DNA from: Hyphomicrobiales bacterium
GTDB lineage: Bacteria; Pseudomonadota; Alphaproteobacteria; Rhizobiales; CAJQND01
Reading direction: 5' to 3'
Assembly: GCA_028285595.1 (NCBI GenBank)
Contig: JANQOW010000143.1
Location: 1 to 57,432, forward strand
DNA length: 57,432 bases
Shown here: positions 28,736 to 37,039 of the stretch, one piece after another
Position numbering within the stretch: the first letter of the stretch is position 1
Layout: every line of letters begins with the position of its first letter
The notes under the pieces: model-generated
Database searches by the model: none
The model's input: the letters and a program-made list of their open reading frames with translations, nothing else
Told to the model about the DNA's origin: nothing
Translations under genes and position numbers: made by a program

Positions 28736-30648
28736 TGACCCTTGTCCTTCAGTTCGGTGATCTCACCGGCCGCCCGTTCGCGGATGCGCTGGTCGCGGAT
28801 CAGGTTGCTCACCGCCACATCGTCGGACTTGTCCGTGTAGCGGAACTCAGAGTCCGCATAGCGGTGCACTTCCTGGACCACCATGTCCATGGAGATAGGC
28901 GAGCGCAGTTCGCTGATCATGGCGAGCTTGTCGTCGTAGGATTTGTGCAGGAACGGCTCAGGGCTTTCGAACCATTCGTCCGGCAGCTCCACATCCATGG
29001 CCCGCATTTTGATGGCATCGGTGATGTTCTTGATGGCCCGGCCGGTAAACCGCGGCTCGGCCTCTTTGATGGCGTGCAGATAGGTGCCCATGTCAGCTAT
29101 GGTTTTCAGCTTGCCGCCGGCCTTCTTGAAGTGCTTGGCCACTTCCACCATGCCGGCCTCCTGGGGCTCGTTGAAATCCGCATAGGCCGTCTGCACCGCC
29201 CGCTTGATCTCCTGGGAGGCATAGAGCTCGTGATTGCCCAGCTTGATCTCGTGGTTCTTGCCCAACAGCAGCGCGAAGATATCGATGTAATCATCCACCG
29301 TCTGCGGCCCGTCCACCAGCCAGCGGGCACCGGCGCGCTGGCGCAGGGCATCGTCCACATTCTCCGGATAGTTGGAGAACATGCCGAACGAGCAGTTGCC
29401 GCGCACAACCGTGTTGGCGCCAGAAAGGCTCTCCATCAGAACGGCGGTGATTTCCTGCTGGCCGGCCGAGGCCCGGTCATCGGAGCGCTTGGCGGCCACC
29501 TGGTCGATATCATCCACCGTGCCGAAGCCGATGACGCGCGGGTCCATAACATTGGTGACGAACTGGCGGCAGTTCTGGCCCGACTTGCCCTGATAGGAGC
29601 TGATCTGGTCCACACCGAAATTCTCATAATGGAAGGTGTAGCCGGCCATGGCGCAATAATCGTTGATGAGCCCGGCGATCATCTGGATCAACGTGGTCTT
29701 CCCCGTGCCCGGATTGCCGTCGCCGATGAAGCTGAACAGGAACCCGCCCAGATCAACGAACGGATTGAGCTGGCGGTCAAAGTCGTAGGCCATCAGCATC
29801 TTGGCGAGCTTCATGGCCTGATATTTGGCAATGTGGTTGCCGATCAGCTCGTCCGGCTTCTTGAAGGTCATCACCAGCGGCTTGGATTTTCCGCGGGAGC
29901 TTGTGTCCATGCCGTTGAGCTCAAAGTCATCCGTGTCGAGCCGGATGTGCATGGCCTCAAAGGCCGCCAGTTCCGGAAAACGCCGTTGGCGGGTGAGCAG
30001 GGCCTCAAGCGTCAGCCGGGCGAACTCACGCGCGCGTGCCAGCATCTCCCCATCATCAGGCGCCCCTTCAATGGTCTGCTCCAGCCCGTAGAGGAACATT
30101 TTGAACGCCTCGTGGGGCGTGTCCAAATCCACGTCGGGGTCTTTCGGCTTGGACGCACTGTCGCTGCCGGGCTCCAGGGTTTGGCTGAGATAGCTTGCCG
30201 CCGTGAAGAGACAGACAAAGCCCGACGCCGCCATCAGCTTGTGGAACTGCGTGGCCTTATCGCCGGTGAGCGGGGAGGAGCGGTTCTCTTCTGCCAGGCT
30301 CTCAAGTTCGGTGTTCTTGGCAAACACATCGCCCACGGCAAGCCCCACGGCCAGGCCCCGGCGCAGCCGGTAGGCCAGAGAGTGCTGGGCGATGGACAGC
30401 ATGCCGTCGTCCGGCGTGATGGCGGAAATGGCATCAAGCATCCGCACATCTGCCGTGCGCTGGCGTCCGCCGCCGCCCACGGTGGAGACGAACCGCCGGC
30501 GCGTTCCGGCAAGCGCCGTTTTCGACCGACCATCTTTGTCGGCGACCACAACGGCAGAGCGCTGCAGCATGGCCTGGGCGGTGGGAATATGGGCGCTGAT
30601 ATCTTCTTCGCGCAGGGTTGTAAGGCCGACATCCATAGGTTTGCTCAC
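28723..30648 (-). CDS. AAA+ ATPase of an uncharacterised five-gene operon
   Basis: A 641-residue protein with a central AAA+ module: Walker A G-N-P-G-T-G-K-T (311-318), Walker B-like V-I-G-F-G-T-V-D-D-I-D (372-382), and a downstream F-S-N-Y-P-E-N-V-D-D-A-L-R-Q-R (424-438) that could supply sensor 1 (Asn426) and arginine-finger residues. About 300 residues precede the module and about 190 follow; they match no domain I know. No membrane helix or protease domain is visible. It should remodel a protein partner using ATP. Overlaps: 4 bases with the gene before it and 13 with the gene after it. Confidence 0.85.
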   Translation of the reverse strand: MSKPMDVGLTTLREEDISAHIPTAQAMLQRSAVVVADKDGRSKTALAGTRRRFVSTVGGGGRQRTADVRMLDAISAITPDDGMLSIAQHSLAYRLRRGLAVGLAVGDVFAKNTELESLAEENRSSPLTGDKATQFHKLMAASGFVCLFTAASYLSQTLEPGSDSASKPKDPDVDLDTPHEAFKMFLYGLEQTIEGAPDDGEMLARAREFARLTLEALLTRQRRFPELAAFEAMHIRLDTDDFELNGMDTSSRGKSKPLVMTFKKPDELIGNHIAKYQAMKLAKMLMAYDFDRQLNPFVDLGGFLFSFIGDGNPGTGKTTLIQMIAGLINDYCAMAGYTFHYENFGVDQISSYQGKSGQNCRQFVTNVMDPRVIGFGTVDDIDQVAAKRSDDRASAGQQEITAVLMESLSGANTVVRGNCSFGMFSNYPENVDDALRQRAGARWLVDGPQTVDDYIDIFALLLGKNHEIKLGNHELYASQEIKRAVQTAYADFNEPQEAGMVEVAKHFKKAGGKLKTIADMGTYLHAIKEAEPRFTGRAIKNITDAIKMRAMDVELPDEWFESPEPFLHKSYDDKLAMISELRSPISMDMVVQEVHRYADSEFRYTDKSDDVAVSNLIRDQRIRERAAGEITELKDKGQWSA

Positions 30649-31793
30649 ACGTGTCTGAGGATATGTTCACCGCTCGCGATGTAGCAGCGGTAATCGTTGA
30701 AAATCTCTTCGGCCAGCCCCTTGGCATAAGCCGCCTGATACGCGGTATGAGGCACCAGGGCATAGCGCTCAATGGCGCTCACCCCTTGGGCCGCACAGTC
30801 CACATCGTCAGTGTTCACATAGAAGATCTCTTTGGCCTGGGTGCCGCTGAAGATGCCTTTCTTCTCAGGGATCTCTTCTTTGGAATCCAGCTCCTGCACC
30901 GTCCAGGTCAAAAGCCAGTTCTCCTTGTGATCCTTCACATCATCCAGGACGGACTGCACCTTCTCATTGTGATCCGTCAGGCCGCCCGCATAGAACGGTC
31001 CCAACACAAAACGGCGGAGCTGCTTGGGGTGAAGATGGTAGAACGCTTCATCAAGCGCCGTGGCAATGGTGGTGAGATTCAGGCTGTAGCTGGAATTCTT
31101 CTGGGTGAACTCCCGAAAGTCCGCCCGCAGCATCAGGTTGGGCAGGCCATCATGATGGAGATTGGAGAGCCAGTCACGGCGGCGTCCGCGCTTGGTCTTG
31201 GCGCGCGGCCGGGCGCTGGCCTCGTCTGAGCTGTCTTCCATCATAACCGTATAGATCATCGGCATGTTGGCCACACCGTCATAGACCGACCAGGTGACAA
31301 TGTAATAGGGGCGCCCGGTGCGCTCGTTCATGGTGTGCAACAAGGTGCGCGGCGAGGTGTAGGCTGAGAACACATCGTTGGCAGCCAGCTTATCGAAATA
31401 GACCCGCTCCGCCATGGTGCGCTGCAGATCGCTCGGGAACTGCTTGAACTTCAGCAACAGCTCGATCATCTCTTCTTTGATCTGTTCCTGGCTCGGCAGG
31501 TCGAAGCGGTTCTCCTCGCCTTCAACCATATCCTGCTGCAGCTCCATCACCGATTTGAACGGCGGAAATCCGCTCTCGCGACGGTCGAACTTGAAGCTGC
31601 CGCTGAAGTGGCATTTGAGCTGCCAGCAGGCGAACGAATGCTCAAGCCGCCCAAGCTGGCGCAGCAACTCTTCATAGAGCACTGCGCTTTGCGGCTCTTT
31701 TTCGCTCTCGGTCTGGGCCACCTCCGCCAAGCCCTTGAGAGCTTGATCGAAGGCCGAAAAATACCCTTCCACTTCGGGAGAAAGTTCAACCAT
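30645..31793 (-). CDS. Unknown protein of the AAA+ operon
   Basis: A 382-residue soluble protein with no recognised family. It begins with a helical region (about 1-60), contains P-R-T-L-L-H-T-M-N-E-R-T-G-R-P-Y-Y-I-V-T-W-S-V-Y-D-G (about 149-174), a basic linker RPRAKTKRGRRRDW (about 196-209), and the C-terminal stretch A-Q-G-V-S-A-I-E-R-Y-A-L-V-P-H-T-A-Y-Q-A (about 335-354). Two cysteines lie near residues 56 and 60. Its stop overlaps the ATPase start by 4 bases, a sign that the two products are made in matching amounts. The function is unknown; a partner of the ATPase is likely. Confidence 0.75.
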   Translation of the reverse strand: MVELSPEVEGYFSAFDQALKGLAEVAQTESEKEPQSAVLYEELLRQLGRLEHSFACWQLKCHFSGSFKFDRRESGFPPFKSVMELQQDMVEGEENRFDLPSQEQIKEEMIELLLKFKQFPSDLQRTMAERVYFDKLAANDVFSAYTSPRTLLHTMNERTGRPYYIVTWSVYDGVANMPMIYTVMMEDSSDEASARPRAKTKRGRRRDWLSNLHHDGLPNLMLRADFREFTQKNSSYSLNLTTIATALDEAFYHLHPKQLRRFVLGPFYAGGLTDHNEKVQSVLDDVKDHKENWLLTWTVQELDSKEEIPEKKGIFSGTQAKEIFYVNTDDVDCAAQGVSAIERYALVPHTAYQAAYAKGLAEEIFNDYRCYIASGEHILRHV

Positions 31794-31825
31794 TGCGCTG
31801 GCCTGTCAACGAGGGGACGGGCAGA

Positions 31826-32911
31826 TCAATTGGCAACATATTTTGAGGTTTCATGCTGTTCGAGCACCGCGGAGAAGCGTCTGGCGAACGCATCGTCGGC
31901 CAGCTTCTTGCGGCGCTGGATCTCTTGGGTGGAGATCATGTTCTTCTCGTGCAGCTCCAGAAGGTCTGCAATGTGCGACTGGGCGGCCGCGCCGATGCCG
32001 GCCATGGTTTCTTCTGCGGCCGTGTCCACCTTGGTGCCCAACGTGTTGATGGAGTGGGCCACCTTCTGTTGCGCGGCCGTCTTCAAACTGTCTTCCAGCG
32101 ACTTGTAGAGCACGACCCGCTGCTCGGTGTCGATGTTGAGCTTGTTGATCAGCGTCGACTGGGCCGCGATCTGGTTGTTCAGGCTGTCCACAAAGGTCTG
32201 GAACATGGAGGTGTAGCGTTCCAGGGTCTGGGAGGCGGCCAAGAGCTCCTGCTCTCTGGCCTGAGCCTGGTTATATTCGGTGGCCATCGCGGAGCGCTCC
32301 GCTTCCAGCTTGGTGCGTTCGGCCTGATCGGTGGAGGCTGCCATTTTGTTCTCAAGATCCAGCAAAGCGGGATTGAGATCTTCGATGGTCTTCTGGGTGG
32401 CTTTCAGATCTTCCGTCACCCCCTGGCGGCGGTCGATCACCTTGCGCAGGCTTTCCTCGGAGGTGGCATAACGCTCTTCCAGCACAGCCTTCTGGTCGGT
32501 GAGCACGCGGACGATCTTGTTGGACTTCAGCAAGAGATCCTGCAGGTTTTGCGCCAGAGAGGTGCTGCGCACCCGCTCGTTCTGCATGGCCTCTGCCTTC
32601 TGCTTGGAGAAGAACCCCACGAAGCTCTCCGCGAAGGTGTATTCCTGCATGTTCTTGAATTCAGCACCGAAAGAATTTGTCACATCCTCAAGGCCGATGA
32701 TCATATCGGCAATATTGGCCTCCATGATCTTTTGCTGCTTGAGTACGTCCTCAATGCGGGCGTTTTGAATGTCGAAATCCAGATCACCGATGGATTCATT
32801 CTCAGCCAAGGTCTCGAGCACCTGACTGCTCGCCTCGACCTGAGACTTCATCTGGTCCATCATTTGTTCGGTTTCATTGATTTCTTGTTCAAAGGTCGCT
32901 GATTCGTACAT
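31826..32911 (-). CDS. Coiled-coil protein, first gene of the AAA+ operon
   Basis: A 361-residue, mostly helical, acidic protein without signal peptide or membrane helix. Long coiled-coil stretches cover about residues 1-50, 100-215 and 230-300 (many heptads rich in L, E, Q, K). One hydrophobic segment, FAESFVGFFSKQKAEAM (about 93-109), could contact a membrane or partner. It vaguely recalls TelA-like coiled-coil proteins found with AAA+ genes, but no firm family is assigned. It leads the operon; the next gene starts 32 bases after its stop. The 355-base gap upstream, divergent from the GNAT gene, should hold the operon promoter; no clear operator was found there. Confidence 0.75.
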   Translation of the reverse strand: MYESATFEQEINETEQMMDQMKSQVEASSQVLETLAENESIGDLDFDIQNARIEDVLKQQKIMEANIADMIIGLEDVTNSFGAEFKNMQEYTFAESFVGFFSKQKAEAMQNERVRSTSLAQNLQDLLLKSNKIVRVLTDQKAVLEERYATSEESLRKVIDRRQGVTEDLKATQKTIEDLNPALLDLENKMAASTDQAERTKLEAERSAMATEYNQAQAREQELLAASQTLERYTSMFQTFVDSLNNQIAAQSTLINKLNIDTEQRVVLYKSLEDSLKTAAQQKVAHSINTLGTKVDTAAEETMAGIGAAAQSHIADLLELHEKNMISTQEIQRRKKLADDAFARRFSAVLEQHETSKYVAN

Positions 32912-33267
32912 GGATTATCCGCTAAATGTTTCCGGTGCCGCACTTAAGTACATAGGAAGGATTATGCGTCAATTAAACTGCTATTTGTGCATTTTGCCTT
33001 CCCAGACCGCTCAAAATCCCCCAATTTCCTACACTTAGAACGCAAACATCAAATGACAGTATACAGATTGTAAACCGCCCCAAGCAGGAAAAATTTCAGG
33101 CTACTGTCTTGATCTTGATTCGCCCAATCTGTGCAATGTCCTGTCTTGAGCATCCCTGCCAAGGGTAGGGGAAAACTATGCAAAGTTTTGCGTGTCCTCC
33201 GGGGCGAGCCGGGTGCTCTGTCCGCCTTTCTCTTTGCGTCCTGGCTGGGGCTGTTGCACAATCGGGT

Positions 33268-33888
33268 ATGACGTCGCCTAACCTGGAATTCCGACCGCTC
33301 ACACCGGAGCTGATGGGGGCCCTTGAGCTGATCTTCAAAGGCACCTGGGGCCGGAGCTGCTGGTGTATGCATCCGCGTCTCACCGATGCCCAAATCCGCG
33401 CCTTGCCGGGCCAAGGCAAGGCCAAGGACCGCAAGCGCGCGGCGATGGAGAAGCTGGCGCAACGGCCCGTTGCGCCTGGTGTGCTGGCCTTCCAGGGTGA
33501 TGAACCAGTGGGATGGATTGCCATCGCTCCACGCCCTGAATATGCCCGGATCGACGGCTCCCGCGCGACGCCGCGGGTGGATGAGGAACAGGTCTGGGTC
33601 GTCGCCTGCATCTCGGTGCGCAAGGGCTATCGGGGGGCCGGGGTCGCCGTCGAACTGATCCAAGCGGCATCTGCCTATGCCTTTGAGCAGGGCGCTCCTG
33701 CGGTGGAAGCCTATCCGCGCGCCGGCACCAAGCGGACCGGTGATGACAATGCCTATTTCGGCACGGAACCCATGTTCCAGCGGGCTGGATTTGAACGGGT
33801 GCGTGCGCCTCTGGAAAACCTGCCGCGCAACTGGACCGCGCGCGTCACAATGCGCTTAAGGTCTCCAAACGCCCATGTACCGGCTTAA
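33268..33888 (+). CDS. GNAT family N-acetyltransferase
   Basis: A 206-residue acetyltransferase. The acetyl-CoA-binding pattern is V-W-V-V-A-C-I-S-V-R-K-G-Y-R-G-A-G-V-A-V-E-L-I (about 110-132), with conserved Q/R-x-x-G-x-A. The N-terminal W-G-R-S-C-W-C-M (about 28-35) is typical of a subgroup annotated only as GNAT. The substrate is unknown. ATG 33268 (MTSPNLEFRPLTPELM) is the natural domain start; an ATG at 33178 would add 30 residues resembling a translated leader. It overlaps the hydrolase gene by 14 bases, so the two are coexpressed. Confidence 0.82.
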   Translation: MTSPNLEFRPLTPELMGALELIFKGTWGRSCWCMHPRLTDAQIRALPGQGKAKDRKRAAMEKLAQRPVAPGVLAFQGDEPVGWIAIAPRPEYARIDGSRATPRVDEEQVWVVACISVRKGYRGAGVAVELIQAASAYAFEQGAPAVEAYPRAGTKRTGDDNAYFGTEPMFQRAGFERVRAPLENLPRNWTARVTMRLRSPNAHVPA

Positions 33889-34768
33889 GGATTTCGGCTC
33901 CTATACGGCTGGGGGCCGCGTGCACGTGGTTTCCGGCGAGCCCGTGGAGACCATTCAGTTCACCCCCACCACGTCCTACCGGTTCGATCCCAACGGCCAC
34001 CTTCTGGTGGAGCATGCCTATGTACAGTACTTCGTGCCGGAAAACCGTAACGAGGCCCCTCCGGTGCTTTTGGTTCATGGCGGGGGCATGACGGGCACCA
34101 TGTGGGAGACAACGCCCGACGGCCGGCCCGGTTGGCTTCAGCTCTTGTTGCAGCGCGGGTTCGAAGTGCACGTGGTGGACAATGTGGAACGGGGCCGCGC
34201 CGGTTGGCATCCAGGCCTCTGGGACGGCGCCCCGGTGGTGCGCACCATGGAAGAAGCCTGGAGCTTGTTCCGCATTGGCGCTGAGGAAGATTTCGCCGCG
34301 CGCGCACCGTTTCCCAGGCAGCGCTTTCCGGTGACCCACTTGGACGGTCTGTGCCGGCAGTTCGTGCCGCGCTGGACCTCAACGCTGCCTCAGCAGGCTG
34401 CGGCGCTCACGGAGGTGATCTTACGCCTCGGCCAATGTCGCGTTATCTGCCACAGCCAGGGCGCTCAAGTGGTGTTCAGCGCTATCGAGCGGTGTCCTGG
34501 GCATGTGGAGCACATCACCGCCCTTGAACCTTCAGGTTTGCCGTCCCGCCCGGTTGAACCGTCCGTTCAGATGGTGTTCGGCGATTTCACGGACGCAACG
34601 CCAACCTGGCGCGGGCTGATTGAACGCTGTGAGAGTTTTGCTGAGACTGGTGGCGCGAAGGTCACCTGGCTCGACCTTGCCGCAGCAGGCTTGCCGGGCC
34701 ATTCCCACATGATGATGATGGACGAGGGGAACGAGCGCGTGCTCGCCCGGGTGCTTGAGAGTTATTGA
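33875..34768 (+). CDS. Alpha/beta-fold hydrolase (esterase-like)
   Basis: A 297-residue hydrolase. The oxyanion motif V-L-L-V-H-G-G-G-M-T-G (about 64-74) and the nucleophile elbow C-H-S-Q-G-A (about 190-195, Ser192) are clear; a C-terminal histidine in G-H-S-H-M-M-M-M (about 275-282) can complete the triad, with an acidic residue in the F-G-D or W-L-D segments. No signal peptide is seen. Related proteins are often annotated as esterases with no known substrate. Its coupling to the GNAT gene suggests that both handle the same small molecule, for example acylation and deacylation; this is inference. Confidence 0.83.
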   Translation: MYRLKDFGSYTAGGRVHVVSGEPVETIQFTPTTSYRFDPNGHLLVEHAYVQYFVPENRNEAPPVLLVHGGGMTGTMWETTPDGRPGWLQLLLQRGFEVHVVDNVERGRAGWHPGLWDGAPVVRTMEEAWSLFRIGAEEDFAARAPFPRQRFPVTHLDGLCRQFVPRWTSTLPQQAAALTEVILRLGQCRVICHSQGAQVVFSAIERCPGHVEHITALEPSGLPSRPVEPSVQMVFGDFTDATPTWRGLIERCESFAETGGAKVTWLDLAAAGLPGHSHMMMMDEGNERVLARVLESY

Positions 34769-35325
34769 GCCGCAGCCGAGGACCGCCAGGTGGTCACCTG
34801 CTCGGACAAGATGGCAAACCGGGTGCTCATGGTGTCCGGCCCCAGCGGATCTTGGAATTTGCTGACCACGTTCTCAATCTCATCCCAGTCTTTCTGAGTG
34901 AGCGTGCTGGCGGCTACGGGCAGAAAGTGCTGCTCCTCGGCTTTCATATGCGCGCGCTCGCCGGAAATGAAGTCGCGGGCCAGCTTGACGAAGGTATCGC
35001 GGGAGACTTCTGCTTCCATCAACACATTGACCACAGCCCGGGTGAATTCGTGCAGGCGTTCTGAGACCTCTGCATGCAACTGCTCAAGCTCGCCGAAGGG
35101 CTCCACGGCTTGCGCGTCCCGTGCCTTCAGCTTGCGGAACACCACATCTTCTTTCGGGTGATGGTAGAGATCGGGGAAGGTGAGGAAATAGTCGATGATT
35201 TCGCGGATCAGGTCATAGTCCGGCTGATCTGTTTGCTCAAACAGATCAATCTGCGCCTCCAGAAGATCCAGAAGCCGTGCCATGGTCCGATGCTCGTTTC
35301 TGATGGAATCGATAACAGTGGACAT
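34762..35325 (-). CDS. Hemerythrin (HHE) domain protein
   Basis: A 187-residue four-helix-bundle protein with the histidine/glutamate ligands of a di-iron hemerythrin-like site: E-H (about 11-12), H-H-P-K-E-D (about 59-64), H-A-E (about 85-87) and H-M-K-A-E-E-Q-H (about 124-131). It may sense or store O2, NO or iron. ATG 35325 has a strong AGGAGG 7 bases upstream; the longer frame to 35379 lacks one. It is convergent with the hydrolase gene, overlapping it by 7 bases. A palindrome CATGAT-N6-ATCATG lies 114 bases upstream. Confidence 0.87.
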   Translation of the reverse strand: MSTVIDSIRNEHRTMARLLDLLEAQIDLFEQTDQPDYDLIREIIDYFLTFPDLYHHPKEDVVFRKLKARDAQAVEPFGELEQLHAEVSERLHEFTRAVVNVLMEAEVSRDTFVKLARDFISGERAHMKAEEQHFLPVAASTLTQKDWDEIENVVSKFQDPLGPDTMSTRFAILSEQVTTWRSSAAAQ

Positions 35326-35438
35326 GGCCGCTCCTCCTCTGGATGCCACAATTATGAACTTGGCCGGGGCGGGCCACATTGATCCATGTCAAAGCCCGCC
35401 AAATGCACAATGCTGCCGGCAGGGGCGTGCTGTTCGCC

Positions 35439-35456
35439 CATGATCTATCAATCATG
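35439..35456. promoter_or_regulatory. Palindrome upstream of the hemerythrin gene
   Basis: CATGATCTATCAATCATG: perfect 6-bp arms with a 6-base spacer, in the divergent region between the hemerythrin and TolC-type genes. No known regulator motif fits fully; it does not match the FNR box. Confidence 0.4.
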
Positions 35457-35510
35457 TTCCGTGCCTTATTGAGACACCGTGCCGAGAAAGAGAAAAAATA
35501 CCAAAGATGA

Positions 35511-35530
35511 TTGTGGTATTAATGCCACAA
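35511..35530. promoter_or_regulatory. Near-perfect 20-bp palindrome upstream of the TolC-type gene
   Basis: TTGTGGTATTAATGCCACAA is symmetrical except for one base pair. It lies 119 bases before the TolC-type start, in an AT-rich stretch likely to hold the promoter. The size suits a dimeric repressor or activator. Confidence 0.6.
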
Positions 35531-35648
35531 AACAAGCTCGTCTGAGTCAGACTAAGGTCTATCGCTTGTTGATTTAGGATTTCTCTCATAACATTCTCTC
35601 AAAAATAACGTTTGAATAGTTTCAAATGTTCAAGGGCGGGCGAAGATC

Positions 35649-37022
35649 GTGCGCATAGTGTGTGTATCGTTGTTTTTTGCGTGGATGTTGGCGACTGTGT
35701 CAGTTGCAAACGCCATGTCGCTGCGCGACGCCGTGCGGCATACAGTTGAGACCAATCCCACCATTGCTGCCGCCAGGGCCAATCGCACGGCCAGTGGCTA
35801 TGTGCTGCGCCAGTCGCAGGGCCGGTTGGTCCCCACGATTGATCTCAGCGGCGATCTGATGGCGCAAAGGGTCGACAAGCCCAGAAGCCTGGCGCCCAGT
35901 GTGAATGATCGCACAAACTACCGCCGGCAAGTGGGCGTGGTTGTGCGCCAGATCATGTTTGATGGATTTGAACGGGCCAACGCCGTCTACCGCGATGCTG
36001 CGCGCCTTGATGCTGCCGCGCTCACGGTTCTGGAGAACTCCGAGACGGTGGGGCTGACCGCTGTTGAGGCCTATATTGACGTGCGTCGTCATCTGGTCCT
36101 GGTGGGCATTGCCAATCGCAACGTCCGCCGGCATGCGCAGGTCCTGGCGCTGATCAGAGAGCGGGCCGAAGGGGGCAAGGCACCCCAAAGCGATGTGAAC
36201 CAGGCGCGCGAACGCCTGCTGGTTGCCAAGGCGGTCTCTGAGGACGTTAAGCGCGCGCTTGAAGAGGCCTATGCCAAGTTTCATGAAGTGGTCGGTCTGA
36301 AAGCCCGAGGCATCAAGCGCGTGCGCATTCCGCGGTCGCTGCCGATGACCCGGCGCGAGGCGGTGAAGATTGCCATTGCCAACAACCCTGCCATTAAAAG
36401 CGCAAATGCAAATATTGACGGTGTTGCGTTTGACCGGGAGCGCGCTGTCGGCGCCTACGCCCCCCAGATTTATGCGGAAGGCAGCGCAACCTATGGCCGC
36501 CGCATCGATGGCATCCAAGGTCGAAACGTGGATGTGAAGGGCGGTCTGGTGTTTTCCTGGAACCTGTTCAGCGGCCTGCAGCGCCGCAACCGCGTCAACG
36601 AGATGGATGCACGGGTCAACGCGGCCCGCTATCAGCGCGATGCCCAGGTCAGGGCCGCGCGGGGCCTCGCCGAACGGGCTTGGGCCAATCTCACCCGCGG
36701 CCGCAAGCGGGTGTCGATCATCCGCCAGCAGGTTACGATCAACCAGGGCATCGTGAAGTCCTATCTGGAAGAATATGAGCTCGGCAAACGCAGCCTGTTG
36801 GACCTTCTTGACGCAGAAAGCGCTCTCTTCAACAGCCGCTTCCAGCACTCAAGCGTCCAGGCGGTCTACACGTTCGCCGCCTACCAGCTTATCGCTAGCA
36901 CCGGCCGTCTTTTGGAAACTCTGGGCGTGTCACCGCCACCGGAAGTCAAGGCTGATCACCGGTTGCAGAGCCAGAAGCCCCTCGGCATCTTCAACATTCA
37001 GATTGAACCTCTGCGCCAGTAA
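35649..37022 (+). CDS. TolC family outer membrane efflux/secretion protein
   Basis: A 457-residue outer membrane channel subunit of the TolC type, probably trimeric. A signal peptide covers about residues 1-22 (cleavage after VANA). Two related halves start with L-R-D-A-V-R-H-T-V-E-T-N-P (about 25-37) and M-T-R-R-E-A-V-K-I-A-I-A-N-N-P (about 235-249); the C-terminal half holds Y-L-E-E-Y-E-L-G-K-R-S-L-L-D-L-L-D-A-E (about 372-390), typical of type I secretion members. The start is GTG at 35649. No fusion protein or ABC gene is adjacent. The giant RTX adhesin gene at 45.4-57.4 kb needs such a pore, so it is a likely partner. Confidence 0.92.
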   Translation: MRIVCVSLFFAWMLATVSVANAMSLRDAVRHTVETNPTIAAARANRTASGYVLRQSQGRLVPTIDLSGDLMAQRVDKPRSLAPSVNDRTNYRRQVGVVVRQIMFDGFERANAVYRDAARLDAAALTVLENSETVGLTAVEAYIDVRRHLVLVGIANRNVRRHAQVLALIRERAEGGKAPQSDVNQARERLLVAKAVSEDVKRALEEAYAKFHEVVGLKARGIKRVRIPRSLPMTRREAVKIAIANNPAIKSANANIDGVAFDRERAVGAYAPQIYAEGSATYGRRIDGIQGRNVDVKGGLVFSWNLFSGLQRRNRVNEMDARVNAARYQRDAQVRAARGLAERAWANLTRGRKRVSIIRQQVTINQGIVKSYLEEYELGKRSLLDLLDAESALFNSRFQHSSVQAVYTFAAYQLIASTGRLLETLGVSPPPEVKADHRLQSQKPLGIFNIQIEPLRQ

Positions 37023-37039
37023 GGCGCGCCGTCTGAGGT

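Noticed and set aside
28735..30684. A 649-codon plus-strand frame opposite the AAA+ ATPase gene
   Set aside because: A by-product of GC-rich codon use; the minus-strand frame has clear AAA+ motifs and coupled neighbours.
26283..32911. Phage-defence island
   Set aside because: No nuclease, toxin, reverse transcriptase, deaminase or TIR domain was seen, and no mobile-element genes flank the operon; codon use looks like that of the host.
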